Assembly: GCA_036362985.1 (NCBI GenBank)
Contig: JAYGXS010000010.1
Location: 11,757,651-11,821,650, forward strand
Direction of reading: 5' to 3'
Length of the DNA stretch: 64,000 nt
Origin: Ligula intestinalis
Taxonomy: Eukaryota > Platyhelminthes > Cestoda > Diphyllobothriidea > Diphyllobothriidae
The notes below the pieces were generated by a model. That model was not told where the DNA came from, ran no database searches, and saw nothing but the letters and a program-made list of their open reading frames with translations. The position numbers and the translations under genes are program-made. Positions 32,946-44,474 of this stretch are shown here, one piece after another (positions within the stretch are counted from its first letter, which is position 1; every line of letters begins with the position of its first letter).

Positions 32946-35469
32946 CCTACACTAGATCTGTGGCGTTTGAGAAACACGCTTTGGTATAAAAAAAAATGAA
33001 AAAAAGTATCTTCTATAAAAATATATTTGGGAGTTTCGAATAAAGCCAGTAAAACTTACAAGATGGGCAACTAACGGATGACCTGCTGTGTTGGAATAGC
33101 AGAAATAGAAAAATTATGGTTTCAGACAAAAAACTCACTGTCACTTGACCAACATGTCTGATTTATTCTGCAACAAAAGTTGCCCAAGCAAGATAGTTGA
33201 AGTGAATGAACCATAATTTTAGATGAACCATGTTAAGCTTAATTTGTTTATACGCAAGAAGAGTGTGTCAAGTTTTTAAAATTGCTCTTCATTAACAAGG
33301 CACTGGGAAATTCGACCGAGTCAGATACATGCGATGCCGAAACAAATGGATTAATGGCGCTTTTACCCTCAGAATGCGCACCGCTCAAACCAAAAATCGC
33401 CGATTATCTAGTTAAAGAAGAAGCATTGTTGCAAGACTCAAACTGAAAATAATCAGGGAGAACAGGATTGACCTTTTCTGTCAAGCGGATATACTGCAGA
33501 AAAATAAGTCAATTCAGACTTTTGAAAATGATTATCCGCACACGGGAATGCCTGATGGTCAAACAGTTAAAAAAAAACAGTGTCTATCCTCCTATAGATA
33601 TTGAAGCGAAAACAGTAAGCACAGTTACCGTTCGTCTTGGAGGTTTGTGTCGTGAATGCGTTCAATGGGTGAGCCACCGATCGAAATTTGGATGACTTCT
33701 TTGATGGGCCTGTAAAAAATAAAAGAAATATCAGAGGTAGGACCACCATGGACACTAGATACTGGCTTGGGCTTATTCGCCCTCCTCGTCAGAATGCACA
33801 CAGAACAGCTGTCATAACTCCACAAAAATAGCGCACGTGGGCGGGACGTGAGGCCAGATAAAGGTGGAATAAGTGCTGTTCTCGACTTACAGCTGGGTGT
33901 ACTGAAGAAGACCTAGGCTGCCTAAAAGTAGAAAACTGCTCTCTCTTTCTATCCATCTCCAAATCTATCTGTCTCGCAGATTTAAGGGCATAATTTCTGA
34001 CAAACTACAAAAGAAAAGGGTGAGGTTTTGGGTACTTGCTGACTCCAGTGACATTTTACGGACAAGGATTCACCGGAATAGCAGGACATAGCCAGGGAAT
34101 ATTAAGACGGTCGGAAAGATGTGTGAAGGCAGTTGCTAGCAAAGCTAATGGCGCCTGGTTTCTACCGCATAAGGAGATTTTGTGGGGAGCTAGCATAAAG
34201 AAGAGTGGCAAAGATCACACTTGGGAGACATTACAGTATGCCGCTCAGTTTCACGAATGGTTGGCAAACTTGAAGGCCACGACTGCCAGCGTGTCTGATC
34301 GCTAGTAGCGAATAAATTAAGGGCTGGCTTTGAGCTATACTGATCTTAAATTATCCCCTGTCTTTTGCACTTTCATACGAACCATTGCCCCATCTGATTC
34401 TGCCCGTTACCTAATCAAATTGTGTGCTTTGTTTGAAGGGACGTATGCCTCTACCTAACACATGCCAGATGCCCGGCCGTAGACAAACTGATTAAGCCCA
34501 GTCAGACTAGCACATTTTTCGAGCCAGCGTGACGCGTTTTGGTCTAGTACGAGAGCGGCTCGATCACGTTCGAGAGGGTGAGAGAGATATCAGAGATGCA
34601 CGTAGGATGACCTACCGCTGGGCGAAGGATATTTGCCTTTCATTTGAAAAACATCGATCGATTTTTGGACGGCGCTTTGGAGGATTCGTAAAAAAGAGCA
34701 AAAAAGGACTGCTCAGACTAACAGTTGCCCAAAAAATACAGTAAAGCACCGCTGAGAAGGGCTTTACGTGAAATTTATAATCTTTTCGATTCCGTTTTTG
34801 ATATGTTTTTTACTATTTATCTTTCCCAGACTATGCTGAGGGTGTATTCCGATATCCGATGACTAGTGTTCAGTTGTTCGGTAATTGCTCTACGTAGTAG
34901 GTAAAGTTTAAAAGAAGAACATATAAATCAGCCTATGCTATGGTTCCCTCATTTCGTCTTTAGGTTTCTGAGTTGCTACGATTTAGTTTACTTCCAAACC
35001 ATTTAGTCTTTCAGACTCAAAACAAACTTCATAACTGCTTATTCTACTGGACTGAAAATGTTCAAATGACTCACAAAATAGAAGAGTATTGAAAATTAAA
35101 TTTCACCTCTCCTAAGTAACTGATTATCATAAACTTGACTTGAGCAATAAAGCACAAATAGAAATTTTAATTTACCCGGTCTAATAGAAAAAAACGTTAA
35201 ATGGCGGCACAAATGAGGTGATTTCAAATGGTTTACCTGTCCTTTTGCCATAAAACCGCAGGAAAAAATGTAGATGAAAATGATAGGGATCAACATGGAG
35301 GATGAGCACATAAAAGTCGTCTTCCTTTTTCTTCGGAGGCACTGGTTTCTCCGAATCTGCGAACACTAAGTATTCAGTTATCCTTTGGTACATTTTAACA
35401 GTCTAATTGAGTGAATTTTCAATGAAACAGTGAATTAAATAACTGTAAATTTGCATCTTTAGGCAAAAC
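32946..35469. other. Unassigned AT-rich region
   Basis: About 2.5 kb. Frames at 34036-34305 (89 codons) and 34529-34744 (71 codons, strongly basic) are the longest and match no family known to me. No RNA gene or repeat recognised. Confidence 0.45.
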
Positions 35470-35580
35470 TACCAACCGAGAGAATCCGCAACGTCAGGGC
35501 AATAAAACTGTTGTCCCATTGATTGCTTCTTTGTCTTATGAACTGCTTCCTGGAACTCGCATATTCAATTCTATTAGTAG
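35470..35580 (+). mobile_element. PLE family A 3' terminus, truncated
   Basis: GAATCCGCAACGTCAGG and CAATAAAACT are followed by ATTGATTGCTTCT and CTGGAACTCGCATATTC, the same order as at 26760-26847. The 5' strand of the hairpin is lost. It abuts the 3' end of the minus-strand LINE at about 35585. Confidence 0.65.
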
Positions 35581-35584
35581 TATT

Positions 35585-37700
35585 ACTAGGATGATATATA
35601 TTCGGCAGCGGTCAGTTCATATTTAACTTGCACTGCTATGTCCATCCAACTTTCGCTTAAAAACCTCAAGGAATTACGACATGACGACATCCAGAGGAAG
35701 ACTATTCCAAACTTCAACCACTCTTTTGGAGAAGAAGTACCTTCAAACGTCCAGCCTGGCCCCATTCACACATAATTTGAGATGATGCCTCTCAAGTTCG
35801 TTGTTGTTGCTAACACGAAGAAATCTTCTGATACAATACAACAGTCCTGAACGCGTAATATGCGGAATGTTAGTATCAGTTCTCCTGAAGCTGTCGGTAG
35901 CGCAAAGGAGAGAGGTCTACACTTGACAGCCGTGTTTCATAAGACTGTGAGCCCTGTCCAATGACAAATTTTGTTGCACGCCTTTAGACATTTTCGAGAA
36001 TGCTGACGTCTTTAGCCGCCTAGGGTCTCCAACCTTGGATAGCGGACTCCAGTTGCGGTCGTACAAAGCTTCCGAAGACTTTAGTGAAGCAGTCGTAATA
36101 AAAGGCAGAATAAGCGCGCTTGACGAGGTACAGAACCGACATCGCAGACTTGACTAACTTTGCACAATGCAGGGCAAATTTAAGCAAGTGTGTGATCCAG
36201 GCTCCCAAGTCCTTCTGGGAGTTCTTTTGTTTCAGTGGTATGCCGTTTAGTCGGTAAACAGTACCGTTTGAAGTACTGATTTTGCCGACTTAAATAATGT
36301 TGCACTTGCTCTTATTAAACGGCAAGAGCCAGTTCTTCGACCATTGTCGGAGTCGATTTAAATTTGTCTGCGAGTTCTCGTTGTCAACCGCAATTCAAAT
36401 TGCGTCCTTAAGTTTGATATCATCAGCGAACAGGGCGATACCGCAATCCAGTTCTCTGACGCAATCGTTGTTTTAGACAATGAACAAAATAAGGCCAAGA
36501 ACGGAGCCTTGGGGAACCCCACTCTCAACCGCAACATTTGTTGACGATTTGTCGCTGATACCGAGAGTTTGCGAGCGGCCGATTTAAAAGTGTTCTATCT
36601 AAGCCAGAAGCCTGCCTCTTACTCTGATGCAGCTGAGTTTATAAAGAAGGCGATGGTGTGGCACGCCATCGAAGCCCTTTTTGAAGTCAATGTAGACAGC
36701 GTGCACCGTGTGCCCTCTACCGACTTCTTCACTCCAGCGTTCTAAGCAGTAGAACAGGTTCGTCACACAGGACCTACCCCTAAGAAAGCCGTGCTGGATA
36801 TTGGAAAGCAAGCGGTTCTGTTCTAGGAACTGCATAAGTTGTTGCTACAGATTGCCTTAAAGTTGGCCGGTCAATAATTGTTTGCTGAGATCCGGCTTCC
36901 ACTCTTGTAAAGTGGGGTAATCCTCGCTGACTTCCAATCGGCTGGTAGGCATCCGGTCTCGAAGGATGTTTGGAAGAGCGTAGAGAGTAGTTTTGCCATC
37001 TCACTGGCGAGCTCTTTCAAAATCTTGGCTGGTACGTCGTAAGGACCCGGTGTATTAGATTCGTTTAACCCTTAGAGTTCCTTAAGAAAAAGAGCCTGGG
37101 TGAATTGAACAGTTTCAAATTTTATATCCACGTCGATGTCATCGACAGGGTAATCATATGCCGTTTCCTTTGTGAAAACTGATCGGAAAAATTCCGAAAG
37201 ATGATCAGCTTTTGCTTCATCTTCTGTAAGGTCTAGGCCCTCGGCGATCCTCAGGAGGGGTATCGAATCCTTGCTTTTGGCACTCTGCCTGAGTAGCTGA
37301 AAAACAGTTTGGGGTTCACTTTGGCACGGTTCAGTAGGTCTGCTTCGAAATCCCGTCATGATTTAAGAATAAGACTCTTGACCCGATAACTCTGAGTTTT
37401 GTACGTACTTAAAGATGCAGAAGTTCTATCCGTAAGTGATTATTTTTCCACAGCTTCTGCTTTCTATTAAGTTCTATTTTAAGGCCTGCATGAGACACCA
37501 CGGTCTGTTGGTCAACCTTTTTCGCGAACTCGGGCTGTGGTTTTCGATGAGCCTGTGCAGTGTGTCACGGAGCGTTTCCTAGTCCGCGGTTATGTTTCCG
37601 AAAAAAAGAGGTTCCCACTTAGTGCGCGTGAGTTTGGCCATCATTTGATCGAACTCGCCTCGCCAAATATTTCGTCTGAGTGTTGTGGGTCTCTCGGGTA
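35585..37700 (-). mobile_element. CR1-like non-LTR retrotransposon (LINE), reverse transcriptase part
   Basis: A minus-strand LINE. The 3' end lies near 35585 with a short TAC/TAA-rich repeat (TAGTAATACTACTAATAG read on the minus strand). The upstream part reaches 37700, where PLE sequence begins. A separate endonuclease piece of apparently the same element lies at 38045-38160, beyond the PLE. Confidence 0.82.
36010..37695 (-). pseudogene. LINE ORF2 reverse transcriptase, broken
   Basis: Minus strand, in order: a pre-RT linker (LRRNIWRGEFDQMMAKL near 37680), AEGLDLTEDEAKADHLSEFF near 37220, then the polymerase: QHGFLRGRSCVTNL and VYIDFKKGFDGVPHHRL (motif A Asp) in 36599-36835, GVPQGSVLGLILF at about 36480-36520, LFADDIKL at about 36412-36436 with the catalytic Asp pair intact, and a C-terminal YLVKRAYSAFY block in 36020-36208. 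Several stops and shifts separate these pieces (for example after RVRGRLLA). The order and motifs fit CR1/L2-type LINEs. The element would prime on nicked DNA at its target; this copy cannot make a full protein. Confidence 0.85.
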
Positions 37701-37701
37701 T

Positions 37702-38035
37702 TTAAAATAACGAATCCTCCCATAGCAGTACAACGTGGTAACTTTTACCTAGCGAAGGTAGACATGACACTTCAAAAGACGAAGATGCGAGCACTGGAAG
37801 AAGAGTTTTATTTGCCTGACGTTTCGGATTCCCTCGGGAATCCTTAATCATAGGTGATGACAACATAGGCATGGTCATGCGCTGATGAGGTGGATACATG
37901 CACAAACTGCACGGTATTATAGTTCAAAGTTTTCATCCGTGTGTGTTGCGTGATAATTGTTCACTTCTGTAGTTACCGCCTTGGTCTTAATTAATGCGGT
38001 AGTGGCTTGACACTTCGCATCCGACTCACTTATTT
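37702..38035 (-). mobile_element. PLE family A 3' end interrupting the LINE
   Basis: On the minus strand: a GCGAAGTGTCAAGCCACTAC block, TTAATTAAGACC and AACTATAATACCGTGC, the hairpin terminus (37815-37854), AATAAAACTCTT, TCCAGTGCTCGC. These align with 26560-26820 and 32330-32580. LINE reading frames lie on both sides, so the PLE fragment sits inside the LINE. Confidence 0.75.
37815..37854 (-). ncRNA. Hammerhead-like motif, family A, cleanest copy
   Basis: Minus strand: helix I CCU/AGG (37852-37854 with 37815-37817, three pairs), core AUGAUUA (37845-37851), extra A, perfect 8-bp helix II (37826-37833 with 37836-37843), GAA, ACGU (37819-37822), C17. All elements are present, with A3 and U8 in the core. 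Confidence 0.6.
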
Positions 38036-38044
38036 CCATAATTG

Positions 38045-38160
38045 CAGTCGATGTAGGGCGCGTTCAAACCCCCCACGATTAGGATATCCGACCGTGTAGC
38101 AATTTTTTAAAGCTCCTCTAGCAAGGAAGCGTCAACTATGGGATCTCTTCTCGGTGGTCG
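38045..38160 (-). pseudogene. LINE apurinic-type endonuclease fragment
   Basis: The minus strand reads RRPPRRDPIVDASLLEEL, then RSDILIVGGLNAPYID. This matches the APE-like endonuclease of CR1-type LINEs, where the second block is usually LIVGDFNAP-ID; the catalytic Asp of GDFN is Gly here. It is oriented like the reverse transcriptase at 35585-37700 and is probably part of the same original element. The stretch between this block and the pre-RT linker is missing. Confidence 0.65.
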
Positions 38161-40959
38161 CCGTATCATTAAAAAATTGTTTCTGACTTATGTGTCGTCA
38201 TCAGTCAGTGATTGCCCAAACCCGGTTCAATTAGAGTCAGATAGGTATCAACCAATCTACTCAAAGTTGCCCTAACAGGCTCATATAATTTCGGCTGAGG
38301 TCGGAACCACATGACCGCTATTATGGACTTTGGCTGTTCAGCTCCATGCCAACGCGAAAGTCTTTATTTACGTCCTGCAATCAGTAAGGAACGGTTCGCA
38401 CCATCTTTCTGTGCCTCATAGTACTAGGGGAACAAAGAAGCAGTAGGATGGACCAGTGGTAGCATAAAAAAGAGAGAATTGATCATTTCTGTCTCCATTA
38501 TCTTTTTGGTAACATTCCGAATTATGAATTGCACATTAGTCAAACGACTGCATACAGGGGGTTCAGCCTGTCGTTCTGCGGTGAAAAGGAGTGTATTACC
38601 TTTTTTAGTCTGGTTATATAGGCGACCACCGTAGAGACATTATTTTGAATACTATAAGCCTAAGCCTCCTGGATACAAGTCCGTTTTCCACTGACAGGTC
38701 TAATGCCTTTCTTATAACTGCCCAGAGTTTAAAATTTTTGGTGTGGCAGACTAGGACTGAGGGCTGGTGCTTTTGACTTAGAATACCAGATAAACCAGAA
38801 ATAAATGCTTTGTCGGCTCGCCTTTGACGCGAAATTTGCCGTTTTTATAATATACCAACAAACCTATATAACTATTTGAAGAACGCTTGATGTGGGGTGT
38901 GCTACCGACAAGCAATTTAGTGACCGGGTAACTAAACCCTCGTAAAAGTTATTTACATTTGGAGCTTTATGCGATGCAAAGATTTATTTCCGTTCAAAAC
39001 TAACGAGTGATGGTTCAGGCTAACCGCGTCTACTATGACAGTTTTACTTGCAAGATCATAAAATCTCCGCTGACTGGTCATTTTTCAGCGGTAGCACATT
39101 CAGGTTTTCCGTGCAAATTGTTACGAGTGAAATTATTTGCAGTTTTACATAGCAAAATTACTAGGAATAATAAATTTGGTCTACAACCTTAGAGAGTCTC
39201 AGCCCCTAGCCTTGTAGTTACTTTTAGTTTAATTAATTTTGCTACAGTTATACTTTAAGTTTCGCTTTCAATTTATTAGTTAATTTGTAAGGTTTAGTTT
39301 AGTCTACGTTTTAGTAAATTTTTATTCATTTTGTTGTTTTAAATTAATTTTTTGGTGTAGATAGATACTACCAAAGTTACACAAATAGACTCAAATGATT
39401 ACTATGTACTACGTTAACGAAATCAACAAAGTTACACTTAGCGCAACTAACTAAACGAAAAACTACACTGCACTAAAACTTAAATTAAACTAAAACATTA
39501 AAATTTCAAATGAAAACTTAACTATACCACAGTCTTATAATACAGAAATCTGGGGCTTTGGATGTCTAAGATGGTATAACAACTTCATTGCTTCCAAATT
39601 ACTTCTGGAAGACGAACCATGGGCAGTAAATAATTCGCATAATCAAAAAACACATAACGTGGGAAGGAATCGAGTTGCTGACGCGTCCCTGTCTTAAAAA
39701 CATAACGTCAGGTGCTCTGCCTATCTGAGTGATCGCTATGTTATTTGTCGGATGAGCAAATTAAATAAAATTCTCCTTTTCGATGACCGCAAACCCTCTT
39801 TCCAAATTTTTAAAAGAGAAACGTTCATTATTCTAGCTAAAAATGATAAAACTTCCGTGCTATCATCGACAGATCATGGCAAACTCATCAACTAAGAAAT
39901 TTCCTTCGGAGTATCAATAAATCACCCGTTTGAGCTGAAGTGAATAGGATTCTTTGAACTCACGGAACGCATCTGTCCCACTCTGCCTGGGGTATCGACA
40001 GAGGCCCCGACCACGGTAGCAGCTGGAAGTGTAGGCAGATGGTATTACCGGCAAAGAAAAGGAAGACTGAAATGGCCATTTTTGGCTAAAGGAAGAGAGA
40101 CATTGCACCCGACGTTATGTCTTTAGGACAACTCGATTCCGTCCCACACAAAGTCTTTTTTTGATTATACGAGTTATTTTCTGCCCATTGTTCGTCTTCC
40201 ATAAGTAATTTGGCAACAATGAAGATGGTCTCTCACTTTCGATACCTCTAACTCCAGAATAATTTATAACAGGACGGTGATGAAAGTATAGTAAAGTTTA
40301 GTCTAAGTAGCTACTACCTTAATGGTTTGGAGGTTTTATTCTGATCAAGGAAATCACGAGTTCGAGGATATGGTGGGACGCCGCTTGGTTCTGATTATGA
40401 GTGACTGAAGGCAGCTAATAAGCCAGAAATAGCTATTCTAGTCTCCGTTATCTTTTTCCATAATATGGAAAGATAGGATAGGATTGATGTTTAGAAAGAG
40501 GAGCACACTCATTCATTTGTAGAGCTAGTGGGCGAAAAGGTTGTCACATCGAGCATCCAGCGTGACAAAGGTAGGCTGACTGTGTGTTTTGTGTGCGTTT
40601 TTTCCCTAAGTCGTGCAGTGCGCGAAAAATAATATCCGAGTGTAGGGCACGGCTGTAAGCATCCTCAAATAACCGCTGGCTTATAGTTAAAAATAGGGTT
40701 ATTTCGAGGAATAGGTTTACAGCTAGATCTCAGGAATAAGTACCGTTTATAAGTCTAGCGCAAGATCACTTGCAGTACATGGGATTTGCTTATAACCTTG
40801 CTTACTTGTTTGAGTTATCCAAATGTCGGGCAATTAAATTCCTGGCCTACTCTCAAAAACCAAGTTCTTGGCGGGGCTTTCGAATTTGAGCCACCCATTT
40901 TTTTGTTCCACATTCACATGGGAATTTATTATCCTATACCATCATCTATATTTCTCTGC
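38161..40959. other. Unassigned region with short repeats
   Basis: No gene recognised. It holds copies of a dispersed repeat at 38440-38520 and 40400-40480 (see 9360-9445) and an AT-rich possible fold-back at 39190-39530. Part of 40500-40950 may be the 5' untranslated region of the LINE that follows. Confidence 0.4.
39190..39530. repeat. AT-rich strand-asymmetric, possibly fold-back segment
   Basis: The left half is T-rich on the plus strand (GTTTAGTTTAGTCTACG type). The right half is A-rich (AACTTAAATTAAACTAAAAC type), so the right half reverse-complemented resembles the left half. The pairing is imperfect by eye, and it could simply be low complexity. Confidence 0.35.
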
Positions 40960-40964
40960 TTTGT

Positions 40965-41690
40965 TTGTCTGCATTTATGATCATGAGGTCATATCTTCAG
41001 TACACTGCTACCTTTTTGAATGAACGAAGACAAGTTATTTTACCTACAACATTTCATGATTGTAATACATGTCGCTTACGCCCAATATGCCACATATGCA
41101 ATTCACCAACAACACCAACATCGACAGTTCTCCGTAGGATGACAACACGAAGTATAAAGCACAGATCTGGTTGGCAGCAAGGAAACAAACGCTTCATGTC
41201 GACAAATTGCAGATCCCTGTTTAACAAGAGTGTCGAGTTAACGGCACTCGTGTTGAAAAGAGAACACGAGAAATCTGCGGTCATCTGTCTGCAAGAAACT
41301 TGGCTTAATAGCGATACTGAGTTGGAACTCATCACTCCCCAAAATTTCTCAACTTTTCGCTTTGACAGAAGATCCTTAACCAGCAGCAGAAGTGGTGGAG
41401 TGGCTATCTTTGTAAACCAGTAATGGTGCATAAATTCTGATCTTATAGCAGAACGCGACTTTTAAACGGTCAAGCAATTTGCCAATCGGATTCTTAATGA
41501 AGTCACCCACCCTCTCCATTCTGAACTAATGAATGCGAAGCCTTACCGTCCCATGCGTCGAGGCTTCCGTCATATGTCTTGCCGCACATCAGCATATCAG
41601 CACTCGGTACTCCCATTCCTAGCACGCTACCTCACGTGTGAAGAAGCTGAAATTGAGAAGTTGAAATCTGGTCTGTCTCCATCGTAGACG
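40965..41690 (+). pseudogene. LINE with internal deletion: endonuclease start joined to RT end
   Basis: The first frame (40965-41423) has a Cys-rich N-terminus (CRLRPICHIC), then STNCRSLFNKSVELTALVLK and VICLQETWL, the start of a LINE APE endonuclease with the conserved Asn and Glu. After its stop, another phase from about 41440 reads NRILNEVTHPLHSELMNAK, then RRGFRHMSCRTSAYQHSVLPF and ARYL, the typical C-terminus of CR1/L2-type reverse transcriptases. The entire polymerase core between them, roughly 2 kb or more, is missing. This makes a short LINE derivative with both ends. Confidence 0.7.
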
Positions 41691-41830
41691 CGGATACCGT
41701 GTAAAACTTGACTTGTGAATAGTACATGACCCTTACCTCTTAACATGACTCATTACTTAACCTCCGTGAATGGAGCCATTTTTTGCTGAAAATTTAAGAT
41801 GTTCATTCGTAGATAAAGCAAGATTCTTTT

Positions 41831-41858
41831 CTTCTTCTTCTTCTTCTTCTTCTTCTTC
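41831..41858 (+). repeat. (CTT)n microsatellite
   Basis: About nine uninterrupted CTT units. Confidence 0.9.
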
Positions 41859-41859
41859 A

Positions 41860-43065
41860 TCAGAAGACCAAGCTGCTACGCTATATGTCAGGTCAATCGG
41901 GAGCTTTTCATTTAGGGCTGTACTGATCTACCAGCCTAAGTATAATTGCACAATGTCGTCATCATTCTTTTTCTGAACTGTTTTTTGAAGTGACGAAAAA
42001 AACTTTTACATGTCAACCGCCGTGATGCTTGCTAGCTTGGCATTCAAGCTGTTCGAAATTTTTCCATATTAACTTAATAGACCTACTAGATTTTTTATTG
42101 CTCTTATTGCATAACAGTCTTAATATATCTTTCATGAGGACGTAAATATGCATGTAATTCGTGACTCCGACGTGTTTTGAACACGCAAATTTCTGAACCT
42201 ATAAGGGCTTGAAGTCAAACATGAGGTCATTGAGTTGAAAAGAGATATAATGGAAATTCAGTCGGTTAAGTATATTTCCATGATTCAAATGACAACCAGA
42301 TTTTGGTTAATTCGGCAACCTATGCCCAAATGACAGCCTCCAAGTTTTACATTTGGGCATAATTATTAGCCAAATTTACTACAGTATCTGATTCATGCCT
42401 ACTTTCGCACACGAAAACATAAATCTAGACCATCCTTCGTGAATTCATAGCTAACTTTGTGGAGTGTTTTATATAACGAAGCTTTCAGTTTCTGCTAACA
42501 TTTCTTCCTCACCGAGAAGCCCATTCTTCCACGACTGGATGTTAGTTCAATAAAAGGAACGAGTAAATTCATCACAAATCCTCCCCGAAATTCAAATTCA
42601 AGCAAATTTATTCTCTATGAGCCACCGATTCACTTCACCATCTTCGCTTAAATAGCGAAAATTATCTTAGTTCGTTTTCATAGCATGATATTATTTTCCC
42701 TTATCGTTTGGAATTTAACGTACGCTTCACTGTGACTTAAACGTTTTCTTTAGAAACTGTCATACTGCTTCTAAATAGTCTAGGTTTTCTTTTGCCACTG
42801 TTACATTGTGTATTTTATGAGAGGCCTTCTAATCTAAATGGACGAAAACATTCCCATTCGAAATCACCGTCCCCAAACCAAATAATAACAATGAGCTGTG
42901 GTTCAAACAAGCCAAACAAGCAGCACCTCTGTCAATCAGTCCGTTCGAAAATGCCAAACTTTTCGGTTAGTTTTACCATGGAGAATTAGATCATCAGAGG
43001 AGCACAGAAGCCCTTTCTCAAAATAAAGTATTATTTGAGAAAAAAATATTTTTTGGAAGACAGCA
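41860..43065. other. Unassigned AT-rich region
   Basis: No frame longer than 65 codons and no repeat or RNA motif recognised. Confidence 0.45.
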
Positions 43066-43076
43066 ACGAACTTTAT

Positions 43077-43117
43077 TGTAAATTTTCGACGCTGGCACAC
43101 CAGGTCGTCGTCGGACT
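43077..43117 (-). ncRNA. Hammerhead-like motif, PLE family C
   Basis: Minus strand: core CCGACGA (43108-43114, U4 replaced by C), extra C, helix II GAC-CUGG/CCAG-GUC with a bulge (43088-43106), GAA, AAUU (43081-43084), U17, ACA. Helix I keeps two pairs (AGU/ACA). AATAAA follows on the same strand. Confidence 0.55.
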
Positions 43118-43180
43118 TGAGGGAAACGTGTAACGAACGTTGCGCATTTTAAAAGTGCCGATAAATTCTTCAATGATTCA

Positions 43181-44262
43181 TCATTCATGGTCAATAGTAG
43201 GTTCTGGCGTTTGGCGCTTTTTAAAGGCCTTTTTGATATTTATGTACATTGAATCCAAATCAACATGCCTATTGGTGCATAATTCGTTAGAGAAAATGGC
43301 TTCTAAGAATTCACAGCCTTTCTTATATAGGCAGAAATATATTGTGTGGGTTTGGTCCCATGCAAACCTGCGCCCAGTTTCAAGCAAACGCAATGCGACT
43401 TCAGACGGGCGGTCACATCTCTTTTATGGTAACTGATATTCATGTATGCATGTCGAGGCTGACCTTATTGTAGGCCCACAATAAATTGCATCGCAGTAGC
43501 CGCAAGGAATTTGGTAAGTGACCTCTTTTCTGGCCAAATAACCAAACCTATCCTTAAGGTGTACAAGCTGATTTCGAAGCGTGGTCGTTGGCTTGTGCGC
43601 CACTTAGATCTGGTGCTTCCTCAGGTGTCTTTCAGTGAGTTATCAACGTTTCTTAATATATGGAAGTGTTCGCCATTTTCTTGGATTGGGCGCTTGATCT
43701 GAACAATCTAGTTCCTTTTCATTTTGTTTTCACTCTTGTCGTCTCATGCAAGCAATAAGAAAAGGTAATCAAGTTCGGTTTGGTAGAGTTCGAGGCTGTA
43801 ACAATGAGTTCTTGCTCGATGGATTAGGATAATAACAGCACTCCGATTGTAAGCAATATGTTGGTTGCTCTTTTAATGAAAGATAACATCATCATAGGCC
43901 TTTTGCAGCAAACCGATGTTTGAAACGTTTCGTCAGTGTTTTGCTGTACGAAGACGTCAAGAAATGAAAGTTTACTGTTAACTTATTTTTCGAGTGTAAA
44001 AGTGATTCCAGGCATCGTTGAATTGATGATATTCTGTAGTGTTTCCAGTTAGTCCTTTTTAGCAATGACAAATGTGTCATCGACATAGCGTACCGACAAC
44101 TTCGGTTTAACTAGTGGTAAGGCCATAGTTTCTTATTTTTGTATCGTTTTTTTCAGTCAAGAAGCCTGAAATGGCTGACCCCATCAGGCTCCTTTTATCT
44201 GTTTATAGTATTGTTGAGCGAAGGAATAACTAGTTTCCAAACCTGTGCCTAGACTGTCTTGC
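43181..44262 (-). pseudogene. PLE family C RT-GIY-YIG protein, fragmented
   Basis: Minus-strand pieces in order: QQYYKQIKGSLMGSAISGFL near 44180-44240 (motif B, damaged), an intact RYVDDTFVIAK near 44060-44100, the ITFTLEK and LSFLDVFVQQNTDETFQTSV region, then near 43480-43560 the endonuclease VTYQIPCGYCDAIYCGPT, whose YIG/VG core is CGPT, and an IHEYQL where IHEHQL is usual. A final frame (43181-43393, GCEFLEAIFSNELCTNRH) is the protein tail. Stops and phase changes divide these. It is the best match in the window to the remnant at 19235-20060. Confidence 0.8.
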
Positions 44263-44265
44263 AAA

Positions 44266-44470
44266 TTTAGAATCCATAATATTAGCAGAAAATCTCATAG
44301 ACGACGAGCGGTTCACAATCCGGAATAACGCTGTACATACCTTAAAGAACCGAACCCACCTTTAAGTATTATCAAAAGAGGAAGGGAAGGCACTCAAATC
44401 TCTAAACACGGATAAAAACATCGTTATTCTTCCAACAGATAAAAGAGAATCAACTGCCATCTCATTAATC
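44266..44470 (+). pseudogene. PLE N-terminal RT fragment, plus strand
   Basis: The translation around 44280-44470 gives DERFTIRNNAVHTLKN and, after a phase change, LKSLNTDKNIVILPTDKRES. This is the N-terminal PLE block that in the copy at 47183-47683 reads KNDSIIILPADKGRSTVVM. It ends where a GC-rich segment begins (about 44475), suggesting that the segment was inserted into it. Confidence 0.65.
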
Positions 44471-44474
44471 TACG

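Larger units (their letters stand above)
43066..44262 (-). mobile_element. PLE family C, minus strand, 5' truncated
   Basis: From right to left: reverse transcriptase, GIY-YIG endonuclease, about 60 bp of untranslated sequence and the ribozyme-like terminus (43077-43117). The right end meets a plus-strand PLE fragment at about 44266, head to head. Confidence 0.8.

Noticed and set aside
41770..41976. ORF with a poly-Ser run
   Set aside because: Produced by the CTT microsatellite.
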